From NCBI GenBank assembly GCA_012184525.1, contig WOFQ01000049.1, forward strand, positions 124,001 to 188,000: DNA of 64,000 bases, written 5' to 3'. Under the pieces are notes generated by a model. It saw nothing but the letters and a program-made list of their open reading frames with translations, did no database searches and was not told where the DNA came from. Positions 1-10,682 of this stretch are shown piece after piece. The position numbers were made by a program, and so were the translations under genes. The DNA is from Xenoacremonium recifei. Its lineage: Eukaryota; Ascomycota; Sordariomycetes; Hypocreales; Nectriaceae. How positions within the stretch are numbered: the first letter of the stretch is position 1; each line of letters starts with the position of its first letter.

Positions 1-985
1 AGGGCTTTGAGGAGTGCAGACTCCATATAATGCTTGGTTCAGTGGACTACACGACACTCCCAAACCCGATTTCAATCCCCATATTCCAGCAACCCTCACC
101 ACCACGTTTACCCCTTACTGACAAATGATGTCACCACCACGCTCAAGGTTGATCACAAACTCGTTTCAAAAAGAAAAGATATCCGAAGGTGGCATAGGGA
201 CTGCTGCGGGCGAGGCTTTGCTAGACTTCAAATTCTTACGCCCAAAACATTGGTTCAAGGTGCTCTCTTCTCAACTGTGAGTATTCAAGCGGGGTGAGGT
301 TAGCGAGCCGACCTCTCCATCCAACTAACGAAGGTCCGCGATCCCTGCCAGGGTGTGAGAAACCACGAAGGAGGCCGCGGAATCGGAAAAGGCAACCGAA
401 ATCTAAAATGAGGCGGAAAACTTAGGCGCGGAGCAGTGATATCAGAGGGAGCATGTTTGCACCTCAAGGCAATGCCCAACACTTCTCGGTCTAGATCACT
501 ACCAGCGCCGCTGCATTCGCGCCTAAAACAGGCCTTTCCGTAACCCACTACTGCACTCGGTGTTTGTCGTGGTCGTCTTTCTAAGCATTGCGGACGAACA
601 AAGTGCAGGATAGAGGCTTCGCCACGGTGCAGAGATGCATCACCAACCCATACAACACAGGCCACGACAGTGAGGTTCTCCATGCTTCCTGCGCCCTGCT
701 GGCGACCTCAACTGCACTGCATCATCCTTTCGCCGCTCGCCCTGCTGTCCGCCCCAAAAGCAGTGGCTAAGCACTCTACGGAGGCTGTTACCAGGGCTCC
801 GGCTGGGAGAAGCAATGAGAAGCAACGCTAGCTTGGCCTAGTGAGCTGGGCGCCCAGGGTCTTCCTCCCCTATAAGTAGCCCCTCATCTCGGGCGTCAAC
901 TCTTTCATCTGGTCTCGTTTTTTCACCAAGAAAGCTTCAAATGTCTGCCAAGTAAATCAAACCAGTTCTACAAGATTCGGCCAAC
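1..985. other. Intergenic, upstream of the bZIP gene
   Basis: No protein family is recognisable here on either strand. The short open frames overlap each other on opposite strands and lack motifs. The last 120 bases form the likely promoter of the bZIP gene. Confidence 0.5.
871..877 (+). promoter_or_regulatory. TATA box of the bZIP gene
   Basis: TATAAGT lies 115 bases before the bZIP start codon, in a C/T-rich context followed by a pyrimidine-rich leader. This spacing is usual for a fungal core promoter with a leader of roughly 80 bases. The assignment is by position and sequence only. Confidence 0.5.
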
Positions 986-1692
986 ATGGAGAACTTTCCT
1001 CGGGTTCGTAATATTCTTGTCTTGTCGTCCCTTATCTATCCCCAGTGCTGATTCAAAAGCAGAGCCATGATGGCAATTGGTTCTGGGGTTGTTGGGTCCC
1101 GGAACCCACAAAGCAGCTCCATGATCCAAGGAATGCTGTCCCAATGTCACCCGAATCTCCTGTCGCTCATCACTTTGATATGAGTGATCCCACCCCTATG
1201 ACGCCCGAATCTCTTGGCGATTATTACCCTGAGCTCTCTTCTCAGCATCTATCCCTTCCTGCAAACCCTCAAGCCCATATCCTCCCGGTCCCGCACGTCA
1301 TGGAGCCAGAACCGGAACACATTCAGGCTCTGGTGCCACTCCGTCCTGCGGATGCTGCCACTGCACCGCTTGGAACGCCCATGATCGAATTGGCTGAACC
1401 GATCGACAGAGTCACGGGGTCAAGCGTACGACGAGACAAGCGAGTGCAAAATGCCTTAGCTGGCCGCAGATTTCGAAAGAAGAAGAAGGACAAGCAGTTG
1501 GCGGAGCTGGAAGAAGCCTGGTTAAGACGCGAGCGGGAACTGGAAGCCAAGATCATGGCCTTAACTGAGGAGCGAGACTGGTACCGCAGCGAGTATCATA
1601 CTGCCACCATGATGATTGGACTTGATCGCGTTGCTCGACGCGAGCCGCCCAAGCTCATCTCCTCGGCGCATTATCACCAGTACTGTGATTAA
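986..1692 (+). CDS. bZIP transcription factor, small
   Basis: Two exons, 986-1003 and 1063-1692, give 215 aa. The 59-base intron starts GTTCGT and ends CAG, with a TGCTGAT branch-like site. Without it the frame has no ATG near its beginning. The first 110 residues are rich in Pro, Ser and Met (SPESP, TPMTPES), as in activation regions. Around residues 128-150 lies a basic region with the bZIP signature N-x7-R (NALAGRRFR), then a run of lysines. A leucine/charged helix of about 35 residues follows, long enough for a short zipper. Such proteins bind DNA as dimers in the nucleus. The N-x7-R class covers GCN4/CPC1- and AP-1-like factors, and the subfamily cannot be fixed from sequence alone. The first coding exon is only 18 bases, so the start is less certain than the domain. 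Confidence 0.8.
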
Positions 1693-4285
1693 GAGGCTAT
1701 TGCTTTGCTCGGAGAAGGGGCAACGGTTGCTACGTGGATGGATAGATAGTTTCTTTTGTCCATTTCTTTTGTTCGTTTCTTGTGTTCGGTCCTTGGGTTA
1801 AGAATGACAATATAGCAAATGTTTGACTTTGGCAAGCCTTTCCTTCTGGTTATTTCAGGGGCATGCTGTCTTCCCTTTTGTCTTGGAACATGCCCATCAA
1901 GCTTGCAATAGTGTGGGTGAACTTTGACATCCACCTTACGTCGGCGAACGAACGCAACCATGTAGTTAGATGTCCTCTTGATGCCCAACCTACAATCATC
2001 TGGCCGTGTGGACGGCTCATCGGCCTCAGACGCGGGTTTCAAGCAGCCCGCCAAAAGCCCTGTCCCGTAGTGATGTCCCGCGGGGCGGGCGGCGCAGAAG
2101 GGCCCAGGCAATCAATACTCTACTCGTCATTTCTATCGCCTATTAGTGAGCCGAACAAGTTTCCTTAGGGCGTTCCTCGGCAGAGCGTAGGCTGTAGACC
2201 GAATCCTGATGCTACCCAAACATCAATACCCGTTGAGAATTCATTTGCATTACCTGCAGCCATCCCATTCTGCACACGAACCGTCACAAAGCAAGCCTAC
2301 TGTCCAGGAGCCACTACGGAGTGCCCTGACCAAAATTATCGCGTAGCCCCGTTCTAGTGGGTGCGTTTGCTGTCAATCCATGCCATGATCCTCCGGCACC
2401 TGGACCGGCGTCGAGATCGGAGTCGCGGGGATTAGCTTCACACGTGCGAGATCAACCAAACTAATTTCTGGGTCCTTTCATGCGGTACATGCATACCGCC
2501 TGATTTCCAAGGCCGGTAGGCGTGTCATCCCTACCTAGAGAGCCCCCTGTCGCAGAGTGATAGTCCTTCAGCCGAGAGTGTCGACGCTCTTCTGTCTGTT
2601 TCGCTCAAAGCCTCCCGTCCCGCGTTTTACCACTTGCAACATGCCAATTGGCCGGCTGAGCTCGCGTGATCAATGGCGGTGAGGAACTAACGCAGTACAT
2701 TCGAAGTATGATGGAATGGGAAGCCTTGATACGCTGGTTTGGGGGCTGTTGTTGGGTGTTGGTCCTATGATGGACGAAACCTCCGCCATCATCCTCCGTC
2801 TTTCCTGGCGGCGGAGCATGATAACCCTCCGCAAAGCAGGGCTGACGGGTGAGACATCTTGGACCTCGCCAACTAGCCTCCCAATACTGCCGCTAAGACC
2901 GTTGATCGCGTGCCGCTAACTCGGGCTCTCCAGGGCTGCAGCAACCAAGGATTGGCCTTGGTCCATCGGATTTATTTTGTAGCGGCGGTGTCGGCGTAAT
3001 ACCGCCAATGAACGCACCTCAAGCCAAGTATGGAGTCCGGGACGAGAGCCAGCTGTGAGGTTGGGTGAGCTTGACCAAGCTCGCAGGAGGTATGGACCGT
3101 TTTCTGGTGTGTTGTTGGGATCACACATCTTGAACGACTCGTCGTTGCCCAGACCATGTTCCAAGTTGAAGCGCCAGCTCTGTGCAGCTTCATCCTAAGC
3201 CCTGTCGTTCTCGCGTCGCTGGCCAGGACCATGCGTCTATCAATGCCAGCATGAATGCATTAACTCAACTCAATTCTGCCGAGCATGGCGGGCCTGCAAG
3301 GTGTCCGACGAAATTGTTTGCTCTGGCCATGCCCTTCAGGCCGCTAATGCAGCAGATGCTTCCCGCCGCAAATGAGGTGGTCTGGCAGGGATAGGGAGTA
3401 CAGGCGTGTTCTTCCGGGGGGGTTGCCCCGAGTGCTGGCCCTGGACAAGATTCTTTCGGCGCAAACCACACTGAAAGGGACTCGAGAGCAATGACGCACC
3501 AATAAAGAATATGTCCTAAGTTCACAGGAGATTGAGTCCTTCCCATTGTCCGACATCTTGCAGAACTTGAAAAGCTCTGTGACAGAAGAATCAGGTCCTG
3601 GTTCGATTGGAGTTGATGGTCAGCGCTCATGCCAGTGTCTGCAGCTCGCTGTATCGGTTCCAATAGTCTAAGCCACCTTTCGGCTCACAATGCCAACATC
3701 CGCTTCAACTCCACACCACCACCACAGCAGGTCAACCAGTGTATCTGTTCCAAAGGATCCGATGGCCTGCATTCACAAACATCAACCCTTGAAAACAAGA
3801 GACAACTTCTCTTGCATGAATGGGGCGTCTTTCTGCCTAAACTTGTGTTTGCTTTTGGGACTAGGGTGCGTGCGGGGGCGATGATGCTACCCAGGGGCCT
3901 GAGGATGTGAAGCCGGGGGCCAAGGCCGTTGTTGAATGTTCCCTGAAGGGCTCAAAGAATCTTCCACCAGACCAGCGATCAGTTTCACCCAAATTTATGC
4001 TTACAAGGCACAATAGAGCTCATCTCCTGGCGTTGATATTACTCAAGAAATGCTTTGTTGAGTTGAAGGACTTAATTCAACGCACCCCGGACCAGCGCTC
4101 CCAATAATTCAAGCCTAAAGTGCCCTGAACCTATAGCCTGAAGTGCCTAGAGAAGGCTGTTCAGCGCACTAAGAGAATATTATTCAGTGCACTTTAGACT
4201 GCAGCTTCAAGGCACCTATCCCTATAGCTTACCGGTGGTGCGCGGAGTCATATTACTTTATATGCACCACCAGTGGTATATATAT
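1693..4285. other. Gene-poor stretch
   Basis: About 2.6 kb with no convincing gene. Short frames on both strands show no family motif. Near 4110-4160 the phrase GCCTGAAGTGCC-like recurs, and ATCCCTATAGCTT at 4218-4230 is also present in the terminal repeats of the element at 33343-34004. That suggests old transposon debris just left of the solo LTR. Confidence 0.45.
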
Positions 4286-4290
4286 GACTT

Positions 4291-4527
4291 TGTCACGACC
4301 CAAAGCGTCATAAAGGGGAGGCCCCTGCGAAGGGGCTGCGAAGACACGGGTTCATACATATATCGTTTCAGGGAATCAGGTATATAGGGAGATCTGGCCC
4401 TCCAGCTAAGGATGGAGGGCCAGAGATTAATACAGTCTTTATATTATACCTAGCTGCGACCTCCTGGCGAAGTCGTTGCAAACCACGAGACAGCCCGCTC
4501 ACTCCTCGATAGCCGCCAACTCTGACA
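4291..4527. mobile_element. Solo LTR of an LTR retrotransposon (237 bp)
   Basis: The segment begins TGTCACGACC and ends CTCTGACA. It therefore has TG...CA ends within a TGTCA/TGACA inverted pair, the classic LTR boundary. It is flanked on both sides by the same 5 bases, GACTT (4286-4290 and 4528-4532), a perfect target-site duplication. No gag or pol coding sequence and no second LTR follows, so this is a solo LTR left by recombination between the two ends of a complete element. Fungal Ty3/gypsy LTRs often start TGTCACGACCC, so that superfamily is likely but inferred. Confidence 0.85.
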
Positions 4528-4997
4528 GACTTGCCGTATATTAGTTAGGGCTTTCCTATACTTAAAAGTTAAGATGATAATAACGATGACGATAATAATA
4601 ACTACTGTATTAGTTATATAGATAACTAATATATAAGCTATATAATTCAATTCAATTTAAGCCAAGCCAAACAAGCCGGCCGAAGGGCGGCTTGAGCTTG
4701 AATTGTTGGGAGTGCTGCCCCGGGCAGTGAGCATAGAAGGTTTTCTCTTAGCGAGATATTGCTCGTTCATTTGATATCTCTCATAAGGCTCATTATAACG
4801 AAAAACTGCGTTCAATCAATTCTTCACACTGCTGCTCCAGTCTTAGGCCGAGACAAGAGTATCCTCGGACTTGGGACGACCATGATGACCTGACTCAAAC
4901 CCCCAGCATTCAAGGGAACTTGGATGCATGAAGATTCAGGGCTCTGGCTCGTCGGGAAGCTACCAGTAGACCTTCACTAGATACTCAATCCAAGACA
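4528..4997. other. AT-rich intergenic stretch after the solo LTR
   Basis: Bases 4550-4660 are strongly AT-rich with ATA/ATAATAA runs. No gene is seen. The right end is the 3' flank of the sugar permease gene. Confidence 0.5.
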
Positions 4998-6813
4998 TCA
5001 GGCCATGGATTTGGCTTGCTCTTCGTGATGAGTAATGTGCATCTCTTTATCGACTTGTTCAAGATCAATCCGGGCAACGGTCTCCTCCCCATCGAAAATG
5101 CGCGCGATTTCTTCCAGAGTAGGACCCTTCGTTTCAACGTAGACAAAGTAGACAAACACCAACTCCAGGAAGTCCCAAATCGTGTAGAACAACATGAAGT
5201 TCCAGTGATTCGGCAGATTATTCCACGCCAGTTTGTTTGTCTGGCTAAAAAATGTGTCAGTAGGTACTATGTAATCGATTCCTGGAAAACTCACTTTCCC
5301 AGGGCCAAGATAGCTTGGACGGTTATGTTCATGATCATCATACCCTTGGCGCGGAGATGAAAAGGAAGGATCTCAAGGGCGTACGCCACCAGAAGTCCAG
5401 AGAAGCCAATATGATAGAAGCATTGGAACAGCCAGACAAAAACGACCTGGGCGTTTCCAGCCGATTTGTTCGTGTATACCACGGTTCCATCCCCAAGTGT
5501 GTGGCTCGAGTTCTGGTACACCACTGCGACGATTGTCCAAAGCAAAAAGCACATGAACATGCCCGCTGTTCCTATAAGGAAAAGTCGGCGTCTCCCAAGA
5601 TTGTCAACTGTCAAGGCAGCACCAGTGGCTACGATGAGATTCATAATCGTTTGACCGGCCGTCAGCTGTGATATTGTTAGCTGGATTTAGTGACAGGGTA
5701 CACTAGAACTTGCAGCAAGTTTCTTGTTCTGCTGAGTAATGCCAGCTGCCTCATAGACGATGTTGATGTAGTTCGAAAAGAGAGCGTTCCCGGAATACTG
5801 GGAGATGACACCCAGAGAAATAATGATAAGCAGGCGCCAGCGATTCCCTTTAGTCCTGAAGAAATCGAGATAAGACGTGTTGGTATGCTTTTGGCTCTGA
5901 ATAGTCTCCTTGATTTCGCGGAACTGGAACTGGACTGTTAGGTTGTTCGAATCACCACCTGCATGGTGCTTCGCAAGAACCGCCAGGGCTTCATCACTCT
6001 TGTCCTTGCTGACCAGAAATCGAGGTGACTCCGGAAGCCACCAAATTCCTGAGAGCTGGATAACTGACGGGAGAACTTGAAGCAGGGTAATTGACCTCCA
6101 CGACCAGTTGTTGTTGATTGAGGCCGTACCCCAGCCGACACAGGACACAACTGGGCCACAGTTAATATTTGAGTCCAAGATTTAGAAGGAAAAACACCCC
6201 AAACATACCAAGAGATCCGAGACTCCAAAGGCAATTGTACACGGTTGTCAGGGGTCCTCGGTGTTGAGGGTGGCAGATCTCAGTCAGAAGCAAAGGAGAA
6301 CACATCTGAGCCAAAGAGTTTCCGAAGCCCAGAACAAATCGACCGGCAATGTACACTAGGTATCAGCGTTAGTGATATTCCTTGGAGTGAACTGGCTCTC
6401 TTACTGCCATATCCGTTCGAGAAGGCTCCCAGGAAACCTCCAAGGATCATGATAACACAGCCAATCATGATTGTAATTTTTCTCCCGATAGAATCCGCCA
6501 AGTAGGGGACAATGAAGAATGAGACGATCGAGCCAATATTGTACATGTTGATTAGAATCCCTAGCTTATTGGCGTTGTTCACCTCAGGGAAGTAATTTGT
6601 CCAAGCGTCCATTTGCTGCGAGGTATTAACCAACTGGCCATCATAACCAGTGGTGGCCGAGGCCACCAGCAGGAAGATAGACAGGCAGTAGAGTTTGCGT
6701 AGATGAGGCTCCTTGTACCATACAACCCTCTCGAACTCGGGAGCCTCGGCCTGCGCAATCTCGACGGCCTCGGACTTGTGTGCAGGGGCACTCAGGCCAG
6801 TCAACACGGCCAT
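4998..6813 (-). CDS. MFS sugar transporter, hexose/lactose-permease type
   Basis: Five exons on the minus strand (6813-6405, 6355-6209, 6150-5714, 5665-5295, 5244-4998) give 536 aa with phase kept at every junction. Family hallmarks of sugar porters are present: GYDGQ in the first helix (about 55), GRFVLGFGN after helix 4, PESPRF at 225-230, DNLGRRR at 352-358 and ETKGPTLEE at 492-500. Twelve helices are expected in the plasma membrane, with proton-driven sugar uptake. The motif set resembles fungal lactose/cellobiose permeases more than glucose carriers, but substrate cannot be read from sequence. The third intron (5666-5713) uses a GC donor, GCAAGT. The nearby GT sites would break the frame or leave a 36-base intron. 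The gene is divergent from a Zn2Cys6 regulator across 732 bases and close to a cellulase, so uptake of a plant-wall sugar is likely. Confidence 0.9.
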
Positions 6814-7545
6814 GGTGATGGACCACGGTAGAAACGGCGAGGACGGAAGTTTGCGATGCTTTGCCTTGCTTACCAGCTCTCGGATTGACGGCTTGTAAGT
6901 GATGGACCAGTCAATGTGTCAATAGCTGATCTGTTGAAACGAAGCTTTCCGGAGGAGGCCCGAGCCGAATATGTACTGGAAGGCCCAGCTACCCCAACAT
7001 CAAGGCGTGGCAGGGCAAATCCATGATGTGGCTGTCTCGTGGGATTCATCCCCCTCACGGCCTCTGTACATGCCACACACTAGGGAGTTGAGCCATTCCG
7101 GAGAAGGAGAAGAGCTGGACTGATCCTCCGAGCCGCCGAGGTTTGGGGGCACCAAATTCAGCTCACTAGCCGGGACAATCCTCGGGCGATACTTATCCGG
7201 GCTCGCGATACTCAACCGGGCCACAACCGGTTCGCTGTTGAAGTCACCCCACCGAAGAACTAACCCGTGTTAGAGCCGGGGGTTCCCCCTGTTATCTCCG
7301 CACATACCATCGACTGTTGAATCAGCTGGACACTTTGACTCCCAGGGGGGCTTGTTTTAGACCGTTGAACGGACCGAAAGGATGGCAGTCTGGGGATGAA
7401 GGCACGCGCCACCTGGTCCGGGGCCCCGGACAGGAGAGAGGGGGAAGCTCCTGATCTCCTCACGTAAATCCAACACACCGGCCGGCCGACCTTTCGCGCG
7501 AAGACTGGCCAAGCTGCTTCTGGAGAATGCAATCTGCACCCCAGA
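6814..7545. promoter_or_regulatory. Shared divergent promoter, permease / Zn2Cys6 regulator
   Basis: These 732 bases separate the two divergent start codons, and no third gene is recognisable in them. The region is GC-rich towards the regulator side and carries several CCGG-containing palindromes, including the 14-base one listed separately. Co-regulation of the two genes is inferred from layout. Confidence 0.5.
7417..7430. promoter_or_regulatory. Perfect 14-bp palindrome, candidate Zn2Cys6 operator
   Basis: TCCGGGGCCCCGGA is a perfect palindrome containing inverted CGG/CCG triplets spaced by four bases. It lies 116 bases before the regulator start. Zn2Cys6 dimers commonly bind inverted CGG triplets, so autoregulation or joint control with the permease is possible. 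No binding evidence exists. Confidence 0.35.
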
Positions 7546-10517
7546 ATGAACCAACACACCGGAACTGAAGCCCAGCCCGAGGGAGTGGACGCTGAGGTGG
7601 TGGAGCCAGTCGCCGCCGACGGTTCTCTGCCATCGTGTGATGGGTGCAGGCTCCGTAAGCTGAAGTGTTCGCGAGAGAAGCCTTCATGCTCGAACTGCAA
7701 GCGTCTCGGTATGCTCCAAAGATGGTGTTCAAGCTAGGTAGTTGTTGATTGTCTTCTCTAGGGACCTCCTGTTCCTACGACTTGAGGAGGAACAAACCAG
7801 GCCTGAAGAGTGGCGTGGTTGAGAGTCTCAATAGACGACTGGGTATGTTGGACAACTCCCCTTGCGATGCCTTATCTTGCAGACTTCTTATCGGTCTATA
7901 GAGGCTGTCGAGCGAAAACTCCTGCATTCCAAGATCCCTGGTTCGTCCTTATCAGTGCCAGGGACAGGTGTTCTCCTGCCACATGAGGATCCAGTCGGAA
8001 GACCAGATACCCCTCTTACATCCGGGGATGCTGCTCACGTACTTGGGGGTCTCAATTCGCTGGCTCAAGAGATCAGATACTTGAGCCAAAATGTCTTCGG
8101 CCTGGCTCGATCTGTCACAGACGACGGCTTGAAGTCCAGGAGGCCTGGGTCTCCCCAACCATTGAACGAGCGAAACCAGCATCCAGGCAAGCGTCGAAGA
8201 CTCGACACAGAACAAAGTCAAGAAGCAGGCTTTGAAGCTGACTCGAAGTATGCAAGCGAGCAATCAAGCAACTTGTTAGACTTACTACCCGACAAGGACC
8301 TCGATGCTCTCTTGACTGCATATTTTGCAAATGTACACCCGTGGATCCCCATGATCCATGCCTCGACCTTCAGACGCACCATTCGGGAAAGGCTTGAATC
8401 AGGCGAAATCCCTCTTATTATGCACGCCATAATTGTCGCAGCGTTGGGGTTGGTTGAAACAACCAACTCCTGGCTCACCCCGGATCGTATTGATGAAGAA
8501 GTCGAGCGGTCGAGAGATAAGGTCATGCAAAGAGCAGTGGACGGTCTCTCGGTCGAGAAACTTCAGGCTCTCATCATCATTGCCTTTACTCATGTAAGCT
8601 AGGGATAAGAAAGCAACATCCAACCCTTCTAACAGCGCCACAGATAGGCAATGGACAACCTGAAAGAGCATGGGCTGTCGTGGGCTGCCTGACCCGAGCT
8701 GTAGAGTATCTCCATCTGAGCGTCGAAGAGGCCGACTTTCAAGCCCCCCAAGCTCCTTTGGCGCCAGAACCGTTGCCTCCGCCCGTAAACTGGATCGAGG
8801 AGGAAGAAAGACGCCGGGTCTTCTGGAACGTCTTCATCCTGGACCGGTAACCTTCCCTCCGCAACATTCTTACTTTATGGGTCAATTCAAGTGCTAATAA
8901 CTGCAGGATCTGTTCTATTTGCACAGGGTAGATCTTCAGCGCTGCTCCGATACACTTGGGAAATTTGTTGCTAACATTTCGACAGCTGGAACATCGGGCT
9001 CACCGCCGACAACGTGAGCCGCCGGCTCCCCATCTGCGGCACGCATTGGAACGACCTCGAGACACCTGCAATTACGCCATATTTCGGGATGTGGGACAAG
9101 TCAGCAGCCAAGATGGGAAATTCTATCGCTTTTCTACCGGCTCACTATCCCAGTCCCGGGCAGTCTACCGAGTCTGGAGGCGCGGAGTACGAGAACTCCA
9201 TATACGCCGGGTTACGACGTTCGGCATCTTCGGGAATCGACATGTCGACCGTGGGTGCATTCGCCTACTATGTAGAATCTTTGGAGTCTCTTTGTCGTAT
9301 AAATGTGTACTTCTTACAGCAGCGGGTCAACTTCAACAATCGGCAGGAAGTGTCAAACTGGCTGACACGTTTCAAGGAACTCGATCTCCGCCTAGTCCAG
9401 TAAGTCGAACCACCCCTCGACATTATTTTCCAATAGGTTAAGATACATATTAACCTTGCCCAGTTGGAAGATGTGTCTGCCTCATAAATGGAAAGACCCT
9501 AGCGTTCCCCCGGAGGAGACGAATGTGCTCGATCCGAACATGACGCTGGCGCACATCACACACAACACATCCATGATCATGCTCCACCAACGGATTGGAT
9601 ACCCGGTAGACGAGCTCAAGAGTATCAAGTTGCCTAGTTTCTATAGTGCCGAGACTTGCCAGTCTGCGGCAGTGGAAACAGCGAACATCACGAGGGAGTA
9701 CTTGGCCAGAACACGCCGAAATATGCCCATCTCCCCACACTACTCTTTTTGTGCTTTTATCAGCGCCAGAGTGCTGCTTGGTATGCTATTGAAAGTATCC
9801 AATTATCGCCTTTGGTGAACTAACGGGATTACAGTACACTGGCGATACTACGGAGTCGAATTGGAGCCTCTCTTTCACGTGCTCATAGAGTGCCTTGACG
9901 AAATTGCGAGGCGCTGGGTCGGCCAGAAGACCCCGAATCCAGAAAGAATTCCGCCTCTTTCTGGCCAGTTAGCTGTACATCTCGGGCGGCTGTATGATCG
10001 TTGTCGAAGAGATCCGACCTACCAGGTCAGTGTTCTCGAAAATGCTAACGGCACAACTCCACGGCCATCGCAGCGAGATGTTTCCGCAACGCATCAAAGC
10101 TCGTCTCGTAGTTTCCCACGAGAGCATATTGCATCGCCGGCGGAACGGGTTCGCGCAGCTTCCTCTTCTGGAGGTGCAACTTCGCCAGCGCAAAGAGCCC
10201 CTTCTGTAACAACACCTGATAGGGGGCCTGGTTCGGATTCCGCCAGGAGAATGGCGAGTTGGTCGTCGCCCAGTAATCACTCTGGCATCGTTCTTGCTCC
10301 GCTTGTCTCTGAGACAGCATACGCACACGATGGTTTATCAAATATTCTCCAGACTCTTACAGATCAAAGATTCGTTGAGCTTGATCGTGTCATTAGCTTT
10401 GATGACATGAACTTCAACACTCTATCTAGCAACTTCATAGGGATGACGCCAGCGGATGACAGTGGCTGGAATAACCCTGCAATGCCCAATTGGCCAAACG
10501 ATAGAGGTCCCCATTAG
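7546..10517 (+). CDS. Zn2Cys6 fungal transcription factor with fungal_trans domain
   Basis: Eight exons: 7546-7708, 7762-7842, 7902-8593, 8644-8846, 8907-8927, 8986-9399, 9464-9780 and 9835-10517. They give about 857 aa with every junction in phase. The zinc cluster is at residues 31-58, with cysteines spaced C-x2-C-x6-C-x6-C-x2-C-x6-C. A linker and the short coiled coil LNRRLEAVERKL follow. The middle homology region carries the usual landmarks: PWIPMIHASTF, IGNGQPERAW, RRVFWNVFILDR and the TGWNIGLTADNVSRRLP loop. Exon 5 is only 21 bases. A further in-frame 48-base intron (10026-10073; GTCAGT, TGCTAAC, CGCAG) may be removed, giving 841 aa. The protein is nuclear. Sitting divergent from a sugar permease and near a DUF2264 gene and a GH7 cellulase, it is a plausible local regulator of carbohydrate use; that role is inferred. 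Confidence 0.88.
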
Positions 10518-10682
10518 TGGTGATTTCTCAAGTTGTGTAATAAACGGTGCATTCCTGCCAATTAATGGAGGTCAGTGGCAGGAGGAAGGTTAATCTATGA
10601 TGGACAAACGTTGGAGCGGTACAGAGCACATTTCTGTGAAATATCCTCGTTCATTAAAAGTATTATACTACCCCATTCTTAG

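Noticed and set aside
300..683. 127-codon minus-strand frame upstream of the bZIP gene
   Set aside because: No recognisable motif and irregular composition, overlapped by other frames.
10045..10341. 98-codon minus-strand frame opposite the regulator's last exon
   Set aside because: It looks protein-like, but the plus strand continues the regulator to its typical C-terminus (LTDQRFVELDRVISFDDMNF), so the antisense frame is a shadow.
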